DNA from: Amycolatopsis pithecellobii
GTDB lineage: Bacteria > Actinomycetota > Actinomycetes > Mycobacteriales > Pseudonocardiaceae
Direction: 5' to 3'
NCBI RefSeq assembly: GCF_009707865.1
Contig: NZ_WMBA01000078.1
Location: forward strand, 1-33,570
DNA: 33,570 bases
In this document: in pieces, positions 1 through 7,614 of the stretch
How the letters are laid out: every line of letters begins with the position of its first letter
How positions within the stretch are numbered: position 1 is the stretch's first letter
The notes under the pieces: model-generated
The model's input: only the letters and a program-made list of their open reading frames with translations
Database searches by the model: none
What the model was told of the DNA's origin: nothing
Program-made: the position numbers and the translations under genes

Positions 1-13
1 GTATAAGAGACAG
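1..13 (+). other. Residual Tn5/Nextera mosaic-end adapter
   Basis: The first 13 bases, GTATAAGAGACAG, equal the last 13 bases of the 19-bp Tn5 mosaic end used in Nextera libraries. The match is at the very edge of the sequence and in the orientation that leads into genomic insert. It is almost certainly untrimmed library adapter, so genomic sequence begins near base 14 and the first gene may be cut at its 5' side. Confidence 0.9.
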
Positions 14-14
14 G

Positions 15-509
15 TTGGGAGGGGTGCCGTCCACGTTTGTGGCTGTCACGGAACCTCAGCGGCCGGTGACACAGCGGGTGCGGCGGAACCTCGTGTTCGC
101 CGGTGCGGCAGCCCTCTTCCTCGTCGTCGGGTGGATCGGCGGCGGGGTGTGGGGGCACCTCGATCAAGAACCCGTGCCCGTGCTGGCCGCGGGCGCCGCT
201 CCCGGGCAGACCGGCAACCGGGAAGTGCCGCCCGCGCCGGTCGTCGAACCCGCGCCGGTTGTGCCTGCGCCCGCCGCTGCGCCGCCGGTCACCAGTACGA
301 AACCGGCCGCCAGCACGAAACGGGCCCCCAAGACCACCAGCAAAACACCCTCCGCGAGCCCCGACGCCCGCGCCGACACCCCGACCGCTACCCCGCAGAA
401 CCCCGTGGCCATCTTGCTTTCCCAGCAATGGACACAGTTCGGCACATCATGGCCGCAAAGTGGGGCGAAGAACCGCGGCGGCTACCAGTATTGGGGCTTC
501 GGCCGCTGA
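15..509 (+). CDS. Membrane-anchored Pro/Ala-rich hypothetical protein (5' end uncertain)
   Basis: No family is recognised. From the N-terminus there is a short basic cytoplasmic segment (QRVRRN), one hydrophobic helix at about residues 27-45 (LVFAGAAALFLVVGWIGGGV), a long Pro/Ala/Thr/Lys-rich low-complexity linker at about 55-125, and a C-terminal tail with several aromatic residues ending GGYQYWGFGR. This fits a single-pass protein with an extracytoplasmic disordered stalk. The frame stays open to the left edge, which is adapter. TTG at 15, GTG at 24 and GTG at 39 are all possible starts, and the true start may lie off the contig. Codon use is typical of the host. Confidence 0.55.
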   Translation: MGGVPSTFVAVTEPQRPVTQRVRRNLVFAGAAALFLVVGWIGGGVWGHLDQEPVPVLAAGAAPGQTGNREVPPAPVVEPAPVVPAPAAAPPVTSTKPAASTKRAPKTTSKTPSASPDARADTPTATPQNPVAILLSQQWTQFGTSWPQSGAKNRGGYQYWGFGR

Positions 510-516
510 CCGCGGA

Positions 517-1000
517 TCACGATTTCAAGGTGCTGACCGCCCAAGCGACCACGAGCAGTGCGATCAGCAGCGAGATGGCCGCCTGCAGCATCAGGGTCAG
601 CTTCGCCCACGGACGCAACGGCATCACGTCGGTGGGGCTGAATGCCGTGGAGTCGCTCATCTGCGGAAACAGAAAATCCGGATACTCAGCTGAACCCGCG
701 GCACGCTCACCTGGGCCACCGCCGTCGAACTCCCAGTAGCAGAGGGAAAAAGCGATGATATTGCTCCAGTAGACGATCCCCGCGCTGAGCAGGAGCGAGC
801 CGGGACAGTTGGTGATCGATCCGGTGATGATGCCGTCGACGAGCACCGCGGACGCCGCGTTCGCGACATCGGATCACCAGCGCGTTCGGCAGCAGCAGTT
901 GCAGGCAGACCGTCGCCACGACGACCGCGACCGCCGACGAGCGGTGCTCGCTGCGAGTCGGGATGCGCCAAGACGGCATCGGCACCTCGTCCGGGTCCAC
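517..1000 (-). pseudogene. Decayed membrane-protein gene (frameshift plus deletions)
   Basis: Two pieces of one gene lie in different frames. The N-terminal piece (1000 to about 872) encodes a cytoplasmic start and a hydrophobic helix ending LLLPNALVIR. The frame then changes, and the second piece runs from about 860 to the stop at 517, beginning ANAASAVLVDGIITG and continuing through YWSNIIAFSLCYWEF, PDFLFPQM and TAFSPTDVMPL to a final hydrophobic helix. From recollection, actinobacterial multi-pass membrane proteins with this layout carry about 40 more residues at the first junction and about 20 between FPQM and TAFSP. This copy therefore seems to have lost two internal segments, the first with a frameshift. 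It is very unlikely to make a working protein. The original function is unknown; the FSPTD motif is seen in uncharacterised channel-like proteins. Confidence 0.65.
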
Positions 1001-1050
1001 CAGACGACGGTAACCGCAAGGCCTGCCGGCACATGTGACGACTCCCGCGC

Positions 1051-1455
1051 TCAGACGTTCGTGATCTCGGCGATGAAGGCATCGACGTCGAAGTGCTCGC
1101 TTTCCGTGCCGAGCGGAACGACTTCGGCGGCCGCGTCGAGGAAACGCTCGACGTCCTCGCGTTCGATCTCCACCAGTGCGTAACCGTCCGGTGACTCGAT
1201 CTCCAGGATCAACAGGTCCTCGGCGCTCGAGAGGTCCGGGCGCACCCGCACGTCACCGAGACCCGTCGGCTCCGCCAGGCCCTGCGTCAGCAGCTCACGG
1301 GCGAACGTCCACTCGACCCAGCGGCCGCGCTCGGTGCGGAAGGCGATGTTCACGGCGAACGGCTCGGCGGTCACATAGGACAGTCGAGACAGGACGGGCG
1401 TGCTCGACCCGTTCAGCGTGACGAACTGGCTCTGGTTGACAGCTTCGCTGTTCAT
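1051..1455 (-). CDS. SsgA-family sporulation/cell-division regulator
   Basis: The 134-aa product matches the SsgA/SsgB family (SALPs) along its whole length, including the order AEPFAVNIAF, VEWTFARELL, GLAEPTGLGDVRVRP and a C-terminal PLGTESEHFDVD. These small actinomycete-specific proteins control septum placement; SsgB helps recruit FtsZ to division sites in Streptomyces. The ATG at 1455 is chosen because AAGGAG lies 5 bases upstream; an in-frame GTG two codons earlier has no such spacing. It is monocistronic by spacing, with the Lrp regulator 154 bp upstream on the same strand. Which SALP subtype it is cannot be told from one sequence; the length fits both SsgB and SsgA-like members. Confidence 0.85.
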   Translation of the reverse strand: MNSEAVNQSQFVTLNGSSTPVLSRLSYVTAEPFAVNIAFRTERGRWVEWTFARELLTQGLAEPTGLGDVRVRPDLSSAEDLLILEIESPDGYALVEIEREDVERFLDAAAEVVPLGTESEHFDVDAFIAEITNV

Positions 1456-1609
1456 GTCCACTCCTTGCGGTCAGTGGCTTCGTGCACCCGGCACGAACTG
1501 GTCGGACAGCAGGGAGATGGCATTCCGGGCCGATAATGATGCCCGTCGAAACACTTTCACGCGATCCGGTGCAATCGCCCGAAACCTGTAACACGGGCCC
1601 GGCAGGAAA

Positions 1610-2086
1610 TCAGCCACCGTTCAGGGGAACGGTGAGCCCGACCTTCATCCGGTCCATCACCACGCTGGTGGTGAAGTGCCGTACTTCGCCGTTGTCGAAG
1701 AAGGCCCGGCGGGTGAACGCTTCGAACTCGGCCATGTCCCGGCACACGACCATCAGGACGAAGTCGGCCGACCCCGTTACGTAGTAACACTGTTGGACCG
1801 CGGGATCGTCGAGTACCTGCTTGCGGAAGGCCTCGATCACCTCGATCCGTTCGCGCTCCATCTCGACCGAGACCACGAAACTCATGTTCACGCCGACGGC
1901 CTTCGGGTCGACGACCGCGACCTCCTTCGTGATGACACCCGTCTCCCGCAGCCGTTTGATCCGCCGTTGCACGGCCGCGGCCGAAAGACCGATCTGAGCC
2001 CCGATCGACTCCGCGATCGCACGGCAGTCCACCTGCAGCCTGCGGAGAATGGCTTGGTCAAGGGAATCCAAGGTGGCGTCGGGCAC
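1610..2086 (-). CDS. Lrp/AsnC-family transcriptional regulator
   Basis: The 158-aa protein has the two-part Lrp/AsnC design. An N-terminal winged helix-turn-helix (residues about 5-62, DSLDQAILRRLQVDCR then LSAAAVQRRIKRLRETGVI) is followed by a C-terminal RAM/αβ-sandwich ligand domain (about 70-155), with VQQCYYVTGSADFVLMV as the usual effector-pocket strand-loop. Members form octamers or dimers and respond to amino acids. The GTG at 2086 is the first usable start; no strong Shine-Dalgarno sequence is seen. No obvious divergent amino-acid gene adjoins it, so the target cannot be inferred. The AlkZ-like gene upstream ends 27 bp away on the same strand, so read-through is possible. Confidence 0.88.
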   Translation of the reverse strand: MPDATLDSLDQAILRRLQVDCRAIAESIGAQIGLSAAAVQRRIKRLRETGVITKEVAVVDPKAVGVNMSFVVSVEMERERIEVIEAFRKQVLDDPAVQQCYYVTGSADFVLMVVCRDMAEFEAFTRRAFFDNGEVRHFTTSVVMDRMKVGLTVPLNGG

Positions 2087-2113
2087 CTTCGCATGGTAAC
2101 CAACGACCGCAGC

Positions 2114-3232
2114 TCAGGCGGCTGATTTACCGAGCTCGTGCAACCGGACGTCCGGTGCGCGCTCCGGTGCGGCGAACCGCAGCAGCCGGGCGCCGGCGCT
2201 CACCAGTGCTGCGCTGTCCTTTTTGGAGATACGTTGGTACGGCTCGATGTCCAGCGTCGCGGCATCCCGCGTCTTGGCGATTTTCCAGGTACCACGAACG
2301 AATCCGTCGATGAGGACCGTGCCGGGAAACACTCCGTTGGGTACGCCGAACACCCGCTTTCTGGCGTCGGCGGACATGACCCGGCTGCGATCGGCATGGG
2401 ACAACAGCAAGTTGTCGAACTCGGCGATGAATCGAGGCGGTGCGGGGGTTTCCGGCTCGGGACGCGGTGCGTCCGGCAGGTCGAACAGCTCGCGGCCCTG
2501 CTCGTCGGCGAAGGTTTTCAGCCGCGGGCGTAACCGATCGACTACTTCGCCGAGGCGAGTGAGCCCGCTCCATGCCTGGACGTCGTTGACCGTCGCCGGA
2601 CCGAAGGCGGCGAGATAGCGCCGCACCAGTTCATCGAGACCCGCCTGGCTGTCGAGCGGACGGCCGAGCCAGCGCTCGGCCGTGGCGTAGGTGGGACGGC
2701 CGCTGCGGCCCCACACGGCTCGTGGCGGAATCTGTACGAGCGGTAGCAGGCCGCGGGCGGCATGGGCCAGCGCGGCCGGCGGCGTGCCGGGATGCTGCTC
2801 GGCCAGCAGCTTGCCGAGTTCGGCTCCCGTGCGTGGTTCCTCGTCGAGGGCGGCGCGCGCGTGTCGCGCCAGCGAAGGAAGGTCGACCTGCCTGAGCGCG
2901 TGGGCGTACGCCTGGTTGGTCTCGAGGTCCCGGTCGAGGAGTGGTTGCACGAGCGGGCGCAGGAACAGGCAGTCCTCCGCCGTCACCAGGTGGACCGTGC
3001 CGCGCATCAACGCGATCCGGACCACCGACCGGTCCAGCAGCAGGCCCGAAAGGTCTTCGGGTGCGAAGCCGTGCACGCGGGCCCAAAGCCCGAAATAGGG
3101 CGGGAACGGCGCCTGGGCTTGCATCCCGCACAGCCGCCGGATGACATCCAGTGGCGGATCCTTCACCCGGCGCAAGAGAAACTGCCGCGCGAGAAGTGCG
3201 CGGTTGAGTGCCCTGGTGCCCAGAACCGACAT
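2114..3232 (-). CDS. AlkZ-like winged-helix DNA-binding protein (HTH_42 family)
   Basis: A 372-aa protein of the HTH_42/DUF1006 family, which includes the DNA glycosylases AlkZ (Streptomyces) and YcaQ/AlkX that unhook interstrand crosslinks and excise alkylated bases. The start motif MSVLGTRALNRALLARQFLL, the segment CGMQAQAPFPPYFGLW and the C-terminal FIAEFDNLLLSHADR are family hallmarks. Q38-A-Q40 sits where AlkZ has its catalytic QxQ pair (Q37/Q39). The frame is open far upstream, but ATG 3232 places the family's N-terminus correctly. The ketosynthase gene is divergent, 132 bp away. DNA-repair glycosylase is inferred; many homologues are only annotated as winged-helix DNA-binding proteins. 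Confidence 0.8.
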   Translation of the reverse strand: MSVLGTRALNRALLARQFLLRRVKDPPLDVIRRLCGMQAQAPFPPYFGLWARVHGFAPEDLSGLLLDRSVVRIALMRGTVHLVTAEDCLFLRPLVQPLLDRDLETNQAYAHALRQVDLPSLARHARAALDEEPRTGAELGKLLAEQHPGTPPAALAHAARGLLPLVQIPPRAVWGRSGRPTYATAERWLGRPLDSQAGLDELVRRYLAAFGPATVNDVQAWSGLTRLGEVVDRLRPRLKTFADEQGRELFDLPDAPRPEPETPAPPRFIAEFDNLLLSHADRSRVMSADARKRVFGVPNGVFPGTVLIDGFVRGTWKIAKTRDAATLDIEPYQRISKKDSAALVSAGARLLRFAAPERAPDVRLHELGKSAA

Positions 3233-3364
3233 GCCCACACGGTACGAGGGGGCACCGACGGTTTCCGGATTCCTCCCCAGGTCAGTAGCCCTTTCGGGGG
3301 CAGTGAATGTGACCTGGAACACAACTCGCCGGTCTACCCAGTGGTAAGGCCTAGAAGTGATGAC

Positions 3365-4366
3365 ATGCATAAGGGGCACTCTGCGGCGGTTTTGACCGGG
3401 CTCGGCGCCTGGCTGCCGCCGCGAGTGGTGGGCAACGACGAAATCGCGCAGCGGCTGGACACGTCCGACGAATGGATCCGCACCCGCACGGGCATCAGGG
3501 AGCGACGGATAGCCGATCCTGACACGTCCACAGTGGACATGGCGGTGCACGCGGGTGGAAATGCCTTGCGCAGCGCCGGTTCCGATGTCGTGGACGCGCT
3601 CGTGCTCGCCACCTCCACCGCCGACCAGCTGTGCCCGGCCAGCGCACCGCAGGTGGCGTCCGGGCTGGGACTGAGCGGGATCGCCGCTTTCGACGTGAAC
3701 GCGGTGTGCACCGGCTTCGTGTACGCGCTCGCGACGGGTGCCGGGCTGATCGCAGGGGGTATCGCAGATCGCGTGCTGGTCATCGGCTCCGATGTGTTCA
3801 GCCGGCTCTGTGATCCGGCGGACCGCGGCACGATGCCGATCTTCGGTGACGGCGCGGGCGCCGTGGTGTTGCGGCGTGGGCTGCCCGATGAGCCGGGCGC
3901 GCTCGGGCCTTTCGATCTGCACAGCGAGGGTGACCGGGCGGAGCTGCTGACGGTGCCGGCCGGCGGCGCGAAACAGCGTGAGGCGGCGGATCCGCACGAC
4001 TATTTCGTGACCATGCAGGGGCAGGCGATCTTCCGGCACGCGTGCGCGCGGATGGCCGAATCGGCGCGCGCGGTGTTGGAGCGGACCGGGCTGGAAATCG
4101 GCGACGTGGACCGTTTTGTCGCGCACCAGGCCAACATTCGCATCCTGCAGGCCACCGCGAAACAACTCGGGCTGCCCGGTGACCGGGTGGTGGCGAACAT
4201 CGGGCGCGTCGGCAACACCAGCGCCGCGTCGATCCCGCTCGCACTGGCCGACGCGTGCGAGGACCGGAGCCTGCAGCCGGGGCACCGGGTGCTGCTGACC
4301 GCCTTCGGTGCCGGGCTCACCTGGGGCTCGACGCTGCTCACCTGGCCGGACGTCAAGCCGGGCTGA
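3365..4366 (+). CDS. Beta-ketoacyl-ACP synthase III (FabH-like)
   Basis: A 333-aa thiolase-fold enzyme of the KAS III family, which condenses an acyl-CoA with malonyl-ACP to start fatty-acid or polyketide chains. The full catalytic triad is visible: Cys115 in DVNAVCTGFVYAL, His254 in FVAHQANIRI and Asn284 in NIGRVGNTSAAS. The N-terminal SDEWIRTRTGIRERR and GDGAGAVVL motifs are also family-typical. ATG 3365 gives the normal family N-terminus; a GTG eight codons earlier is possible. No acyl-carrier protein, FabD/FabF or polyketide genes are adjacent, so this is probably a stand-alone paralogue and its acyl primer cannot be assigned. Confidence 0.9.
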   Translation: MHKGHSAAVLTGLGAWLPPRVVGNDEIAQRLDTSDEWIRTRTGIRERRIADPDTSTVDMAVHAGGNALRSAGSDVVDALVLATSTADQLCPASAPQVASGLGLSGIAAFDVNAVCTGFVYALATGAGLIAGGIADRVLVIGSDVFSRLCDPADRGTMPIFGDGAGAVVLRRGLPDEPGALGPFDLHSEGDRAELLTVPAGGAKQREAADPHDYFVTMQGQAIFRHACARMAESARAVLERTGLEIGDVDRFVAHQANIRILQATAKQLGLPGDRVVANIGRVGNTSAASIPLALADACEDRSLQPGHRVLLTAFGAGLTWGSTLLTWPDVKPG

Positions 4367-4409
4367 TCACGCGGTCTCGCTGGTCTACTGTGGACAGTGA
4401 TGACCGTAT

Positions 4410-5336
4410 TCAGGAAGCGCGCCGGCGGGCGCCCCGCACCGCCCTTTCCAGCTCTGCCTTCGACATCTTCGACCGGCCCTTGATGCCGAGCTCGCGGGCC
4501 TCCTTGTCCAGCTCCGCCTTGCTCGACGGCGCAGCCTTGCTGGATTTCCCTTTCCTGCCACGGCTTTCCACGCTGCGCGACAAGGCCTCGAACAGGTCGA
4601 CCACCTTCGTCGGCTCCGCCGGCGGCGCTTCCACGGACACCTTCCGCCCGGCCTTCTTGTCATCGATCAGCTTGTGCACCCGTTCGGTGTAGGTGTCGTG
4701 GTAGTCCTCGGGCTGCCAATCCTCGGTCATCGAATCGATCAGGCTGATCGCCATGTCGATTTCCTTGCCACGCTTACCTGTCCGGGACGGCGGGTTCTTC
4801 AGCTCCCGCTCCGGATCTCGTAGGTCGTCGGCGAACAGCAGGGTGTCGAGCACCAGCAGGCATTCCTCCCCGGCGCGGATCGCCGCGATCTGTTCCCTGC
4901 CCTGCAACACAAACCGCGCGACACCCGCTTTGCCCGTACGCGCCATGGCCTCGACCAGTAGGCCGTAAGCTCGGCCGAATTCCTCTTTGGACGGTGCGAG
5001 CCAGTAACTTTTCTGGAAGTAGACGGGATCGATGTCGTCGAGCTCGACGAAGGCCTCGATATCGATGCTCCGCGACCGGCCGGGCGCAATGTCGTCCAGC
5101 TCCTGCTGCTCGACCAGCACGTACTCACCCTCGCCGAGGTCGTAGCCCTTGACGATGTCGTCCAGCCCGACCTCTTTGCCCGTGCGCTCGTTCACCCGGC
5201 GGTAGCGGATACGGTCGGAGGTGCCCCGCTCGAACTGGTGGAAGTGCACGGTGTGGTCCTCGGTCGCGCTGTACAGCTCGACCGGCACTGTCACCAGGCC
5301 GAAATTGACCGCCCCACGCCAGATTGCCCGTGCCAT
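4410..5336 (-). CDS. ku: Ku protein, non-homologous end joining
   Basis: The 308-aa product is a bacterial Ku homodimer subunit, which rings double-strand DNA ends and recruits the end-joining ligase. The start MARAIWRGAVNFGLVTVPV, the core β-barrel with ERTGKEVGLDDIVKGY and the segment YFQKSYWLAP are diagnostic. The C-terminus carries a lysine/arginine-rich extension with a SAP-like segment (residues about 270-300, LDKEARELGIKGRSKMSKAE), which in other Ku proteins adds DNA affinity. The ligase gene ends only 12 bp upstream on the same strand, so the two are co-transcribed. It converges with the KAS III gene, 43 bp between stops. Confidence 0.95.
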   Translation of the reverse strand: MARAIWRGAVNFGLVTVPVELYSATEDHTVHFHQFERGTSDRIRYRRVNERTGKEVGLDDIVKGYDLGEGEYVLVEQQELDDIAPGRSRSIDIEAFVELDDIDPVYFQKSYWLAPSKEEFGRAYGLLVEAMARTGKAGVARFVLQGREQIAAIRAGEECLLVLDTLLFADDLRDPERELKNPPSRTGKRGKEIDMAISLIDSMTEDWQPEDYHDTYTERVHKLIDDKKAGRKVSVEAPPAEPTKVVDLFEALSRSVESRGRKGKSSKAAPSSKAELDKEARELGIKGRSKMSKAELERAVRGARRRAS

Positions 5337-5348
5337 CCGGTCACCTCC

Positions 5349-6302
5349 TCAGCGTTGTTCCCGCACCACCTCGCCGGCGGCTTTGTCGTCACGCACCCCG
5401 GTGAAGCGTGGATGCCGCAGCCTGCCGTCGGTCGTCCACTCGGAGAATCGCACCTGCACCACCAACTCCGGTTCCACCCAAGACGGCCCGCGCTCGGGCA
5501 CGACGTCGTCGAACGGCGAATCGCCGCGCCGCAACCCGGCGAGCGTGCCGGACAGTTCGTTCAGCACAGCCTCCGTGTAGCCGGTCCCGACCTTGCCGGC
5601 GTACCGCAACCTGCCCCCCTCGTAATAGCCCACGAGAAGCGCGCCGAAACCACTGCGTGAACCGCCCGGCTTGGTGTAGCCGCCGACCACGAACTCCTGG
5701 TCCTTGACACATTTGAACTTCAGCCAGTCGGCCGTCCGGCCGCCGCGGTACGGCGCGTCAGCACGCTTCGCGATCAAGCCCTCCCAACCCTGTTGGCAGG
5801 CATAGCTGAAGTACCGCTCACCGTCGGCATTGCGGTGGTTCGAGTACCGCAGCGGGTCGGCCCAGTCGAAAGCGTTGCGCAGCAACTGTTTCCGCTGTCG
5901 CAGCGGCAGCGGGCCGGCGTCGGCATGATCGAAGACGAGCAGGTCGAACAGGTAGTAGTAGACCTGCACGCCGGTGGCCTCGATCCGGGTGCGGTCGGTG
6001 AGGTGGATGCGGTGCTGGAGCTTGGCGAAACTCGTCTGCGCGCCGTCGAACGCGACGATCTCCCCGTCCGCCACGAAATGCGTGCCCCCATGGGCGGCCA
6101 GTGCCTCGACGATCTCCGGGTAGGAGTCGCTGATGACGTGGTGGTTGCGTGACCACAGGGTCGGGGTGTCGCCCGCCCGCGAACAGATGACGCGCACACC
6201 GTCGAGCTTGCGTTCGAACAGCCAGTTCTCGCTGGAAAACCGGCGTTGCGTGAGCGTCGCGAGTTCTGGCTCGCGCCAGCCGGGCTCGACATCCATACGC
6301 AT
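5349..6302 (-). CDS. ATP-dependent DNA ligase (LigD ligase-domain type)
   Basis: A 317-aa stand-alone ATP-dependent ligase. Motif I is FERKLDGVRVI with the adenylated Lys32; later motifs include ADGEIVAFD (III), YYLFDLLVFD, EGLIAKRADAPYRGG (IV) and DWLKFKC (V). The OB-fold domain follows from about residue 210 (FVVGGYTKPGGSRSGFGALLVG). No polymerase or 3'-phosphoesterase domain is fused, so this is only the ligase part of mycobacterial LigD, like LigD ligase or LigC. It lies between the sigma-factor gene (17 bp upstream) and ku (12 bp downstream) and seals ends held by Ku. Start ATG 6302 is supported by the motif I position usual for the family. Confidence 0.93.
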   Translation of the reverse strand: MRMDVEPGWREPELATLTQRRFSSENWLFERKLDGVRVICSRAGDTPTLWSRNHHVISDSYPEIVEALAAHGGTHFVADGEIVAFDGAQTSFAKLQHRIHLTDRTRIEATGVQVYYYLFDLLVFDHADAGPLPLRQRKQLLRNAFDWADPLRYSNHRNADGERYFSYACQQGWEGLIAKRADAPYRGGRTADWLKFKCVKDQEFVVGGYTKPGGSRSGFGALLVGYYEGGRLRYAGKVGTGYTEAVLNELSGTLAGLRRGDSPFDDVVPERGPSWVEPELVVQVRFSEWTTDGRLRHPRFTGVRDDKAAGEVVREQR

Positions 6303-6319
6303 CGGATACCCCCTGCCGC

Positions 6320-7126
6320 TCAGCGGGACACCACGTCCTCGTCCTGCTCGGTCAGCCCTTCGCGGAGCCGTTCGAGTGTCCTGGCGAGCAGCCGCGACAC
6401 GTGCATCTGCGAGACGCCGATGCGCTCGGCGATCTGGGTCTGGGTCATGTTGTGCACGAACCGCAACCCGAGGATCTTGCGCTCGCGCTCGGGCAGTTCC
6501 CGGATCAGTGGCAGCAGCGCCTCGTGGTTCTCCACGCCTTCCAGTGCTGCGTCCTCTTCGCCGAGCGTGTCGCCCAGCGCCAGATTCTCCGTGTCGCCGG
6601 AAAGCACCTCATCGAGCGACATCGAGTGGTACGCGTTGCCCGCTTCCAGGCCCGACAGCACTTCGTCCTGGCTGATGTTCAGGTGGGCGGCGATCTCGCT
6701 CGGGGTCGGGGCACGGCCGAGCCGCTGTGCCAGTTCGGTGTTCGCGTTCGAGATCGACAGGTGCAGTTCCTTGAGCCGCCGCGGGACTCTGACCAGCCAC
6801 CCCGTGTCGCGGAAATGCCGTCTGACCTCGCCCATCACCGTCGGCACCGCGAAAGACAGGAAGTCCGAGCCACGCGTGGGATCGAACCGGTCGACGGCGT
6901 TGATCAGCCCGACCGTGGCCACCTGGACCAGGTCCTCCTTCGCGACACCACGGCCGGAGAAGCGCTGCGCGATGTGCTCGGCCAGCGGGAGATGGCCGGT
7001 CACCAGTTCGTCCCGGAGCTCGGACCGCCGCGGATCGTTGTCGTCGAGGGCCGCGAGCTCGTCGAAAAGCGGAGCGAGGTGCCCGTATTCGTGAGACGAA
7101 GTGGCTTCGGCTGGCGAGCCGGTCAC
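6320..7126 (-). CDS. SigF/SigB-type RNA polymerase sigma factor (stress response)
   Basis: A 268-aa group 3 sigma factor. Region 2 is seen at about residues 40-110 (GVAKEDLVQVATVGLINAVDRF and RGSDFLSFAVPTVMGE), region 3 at 115-190 (VRVPRRLKELHLSISNA), and region 4 at 210-258 (LPERERKILGLRFVHNMTQTQIAERIGVSQMHVSRLLA, split here only for description). This is the SigB/SigF/SigG class controlled by partner switching. Its GTG start overlaps the stop of the anti-sigma gene (GTGA), a sign of translational coupling. The ligase and ku genes follow 17 bp downstream, so the sigma factor may control their expression. No anti-anti-sigma (STAS) gene is present in the window. Confidence 0.92.
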   Translation of the reverse strand: MTGSPAEATSSHEYGHLAPLFDELAALDDNDPRRSELRDELVTGHLPLAEHIAQRFSGRGVAKEDLVQVATVGLINAVDRFDPTRGSDFLSFAVPTVMGEVRRHFRDTGWLVRVPRRLKELHLSISNANTELAQRLGRAPTPSEIAAHLNISQDEVLSGLEAGNAYHSMSLDEVLSGDTENLALGDTLGEEDAALEGVENHEALLPLIRELPERERKILGLRFVHNMTQTQIAERIGVSQMHVSRLLARTLERLREGLTEQDEDVVSR

Positions 7127-7545
7127 GCGTCCACCACGACACGCCGCTTGGCGAGCTCGATGTCGATCTGGTGGCCGAGCACGCCGTCCGAGGTGACCCG
7201 GCTGTTCACCGAGTCGGTCAGCGTGGTCAGTACCCGCCAGCCGAACGACCGGGTGCTCGGTGAACTGTCGCTTTCGGACTGAACGGTCCCGGTGAATCTG
7301 AGCTCGTCGTCAGTGATGGTGAACGAGCATCGCATGGTGGTTCCCGGAATGGCTCTGGTGATCAGCGTCGAGCACGCCTCGTCCACGGCGAGCCGCAGGT
7401 CGGCGATGGCGTCGAGATCGAAGTCCGCGCGGGTGGCGATGGTCGCCACGACGGAGCGCACGATCGGCAGGTTGACCAGGTCAGCGCCGAGGCGCAACTC
7501 GATGTCTGAGTGCGCGTTGAGGGGCGGGGATTTGCTGTCGGCCAC
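7123..7545 (-). CDS. Anti-sigma factor, RsbW/HATPase_c family
   Basis: A small (about 140 aa) protein with a GHKL-type ATPase fold like RsbW/UsfX, which binds and inhibits the cognate sigma factor. The N-box region reads DAIADLRLAVDEACSTLI, and the C-terminal strand-helix is GWRVLTTLTDSV. The glycine-rich ATP-lid is hard to see, so kinase activity is less certain than the fold. GTG 7545 is chosen because GCGAGG lies 6 bases upstream; ATG 7584 is an alternative that adds 13 residues. The stop overlaps the sigma-factor start, which is the standard arrangement for an anti-sigma/sigma pair. Confidence 0.85.
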   Translation of the reverse strand: MADSKSPPLNAHSDIELRLGADLVNLPIVRSVVATIATRADFDLDAIADLRLAVDEACSTLITRAIPGTTMRCSFTITDDELRFTGTVQSESDSSPSTRSFGWRVLTTLTDSVNSRVTSDGVLGHQIDIELAKRRVVVDA

Positions 7546-7614
7546 TTTCACCTCGCCGTAGTTTCGGATGTTGCTGCGCACCATGATGCCCTGAACGGGG
7601 GGCTCCTGCTGCAC

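Noticed and set aside
103..739. Long plus-strand ORFs overlapping the first gene
   Set aside because: They are Arg/Pro-rich shadows of the 15-509 gene and the pseudogene, typical of high-GC DNA; no family resemblance.
3233..4285. N-terminal extension of the AlkZ-like frame through the ketosynthase gene
   Set aside because: It is the antisense of a well-supported KAS III gene; the family N-terminus begins at 3232.
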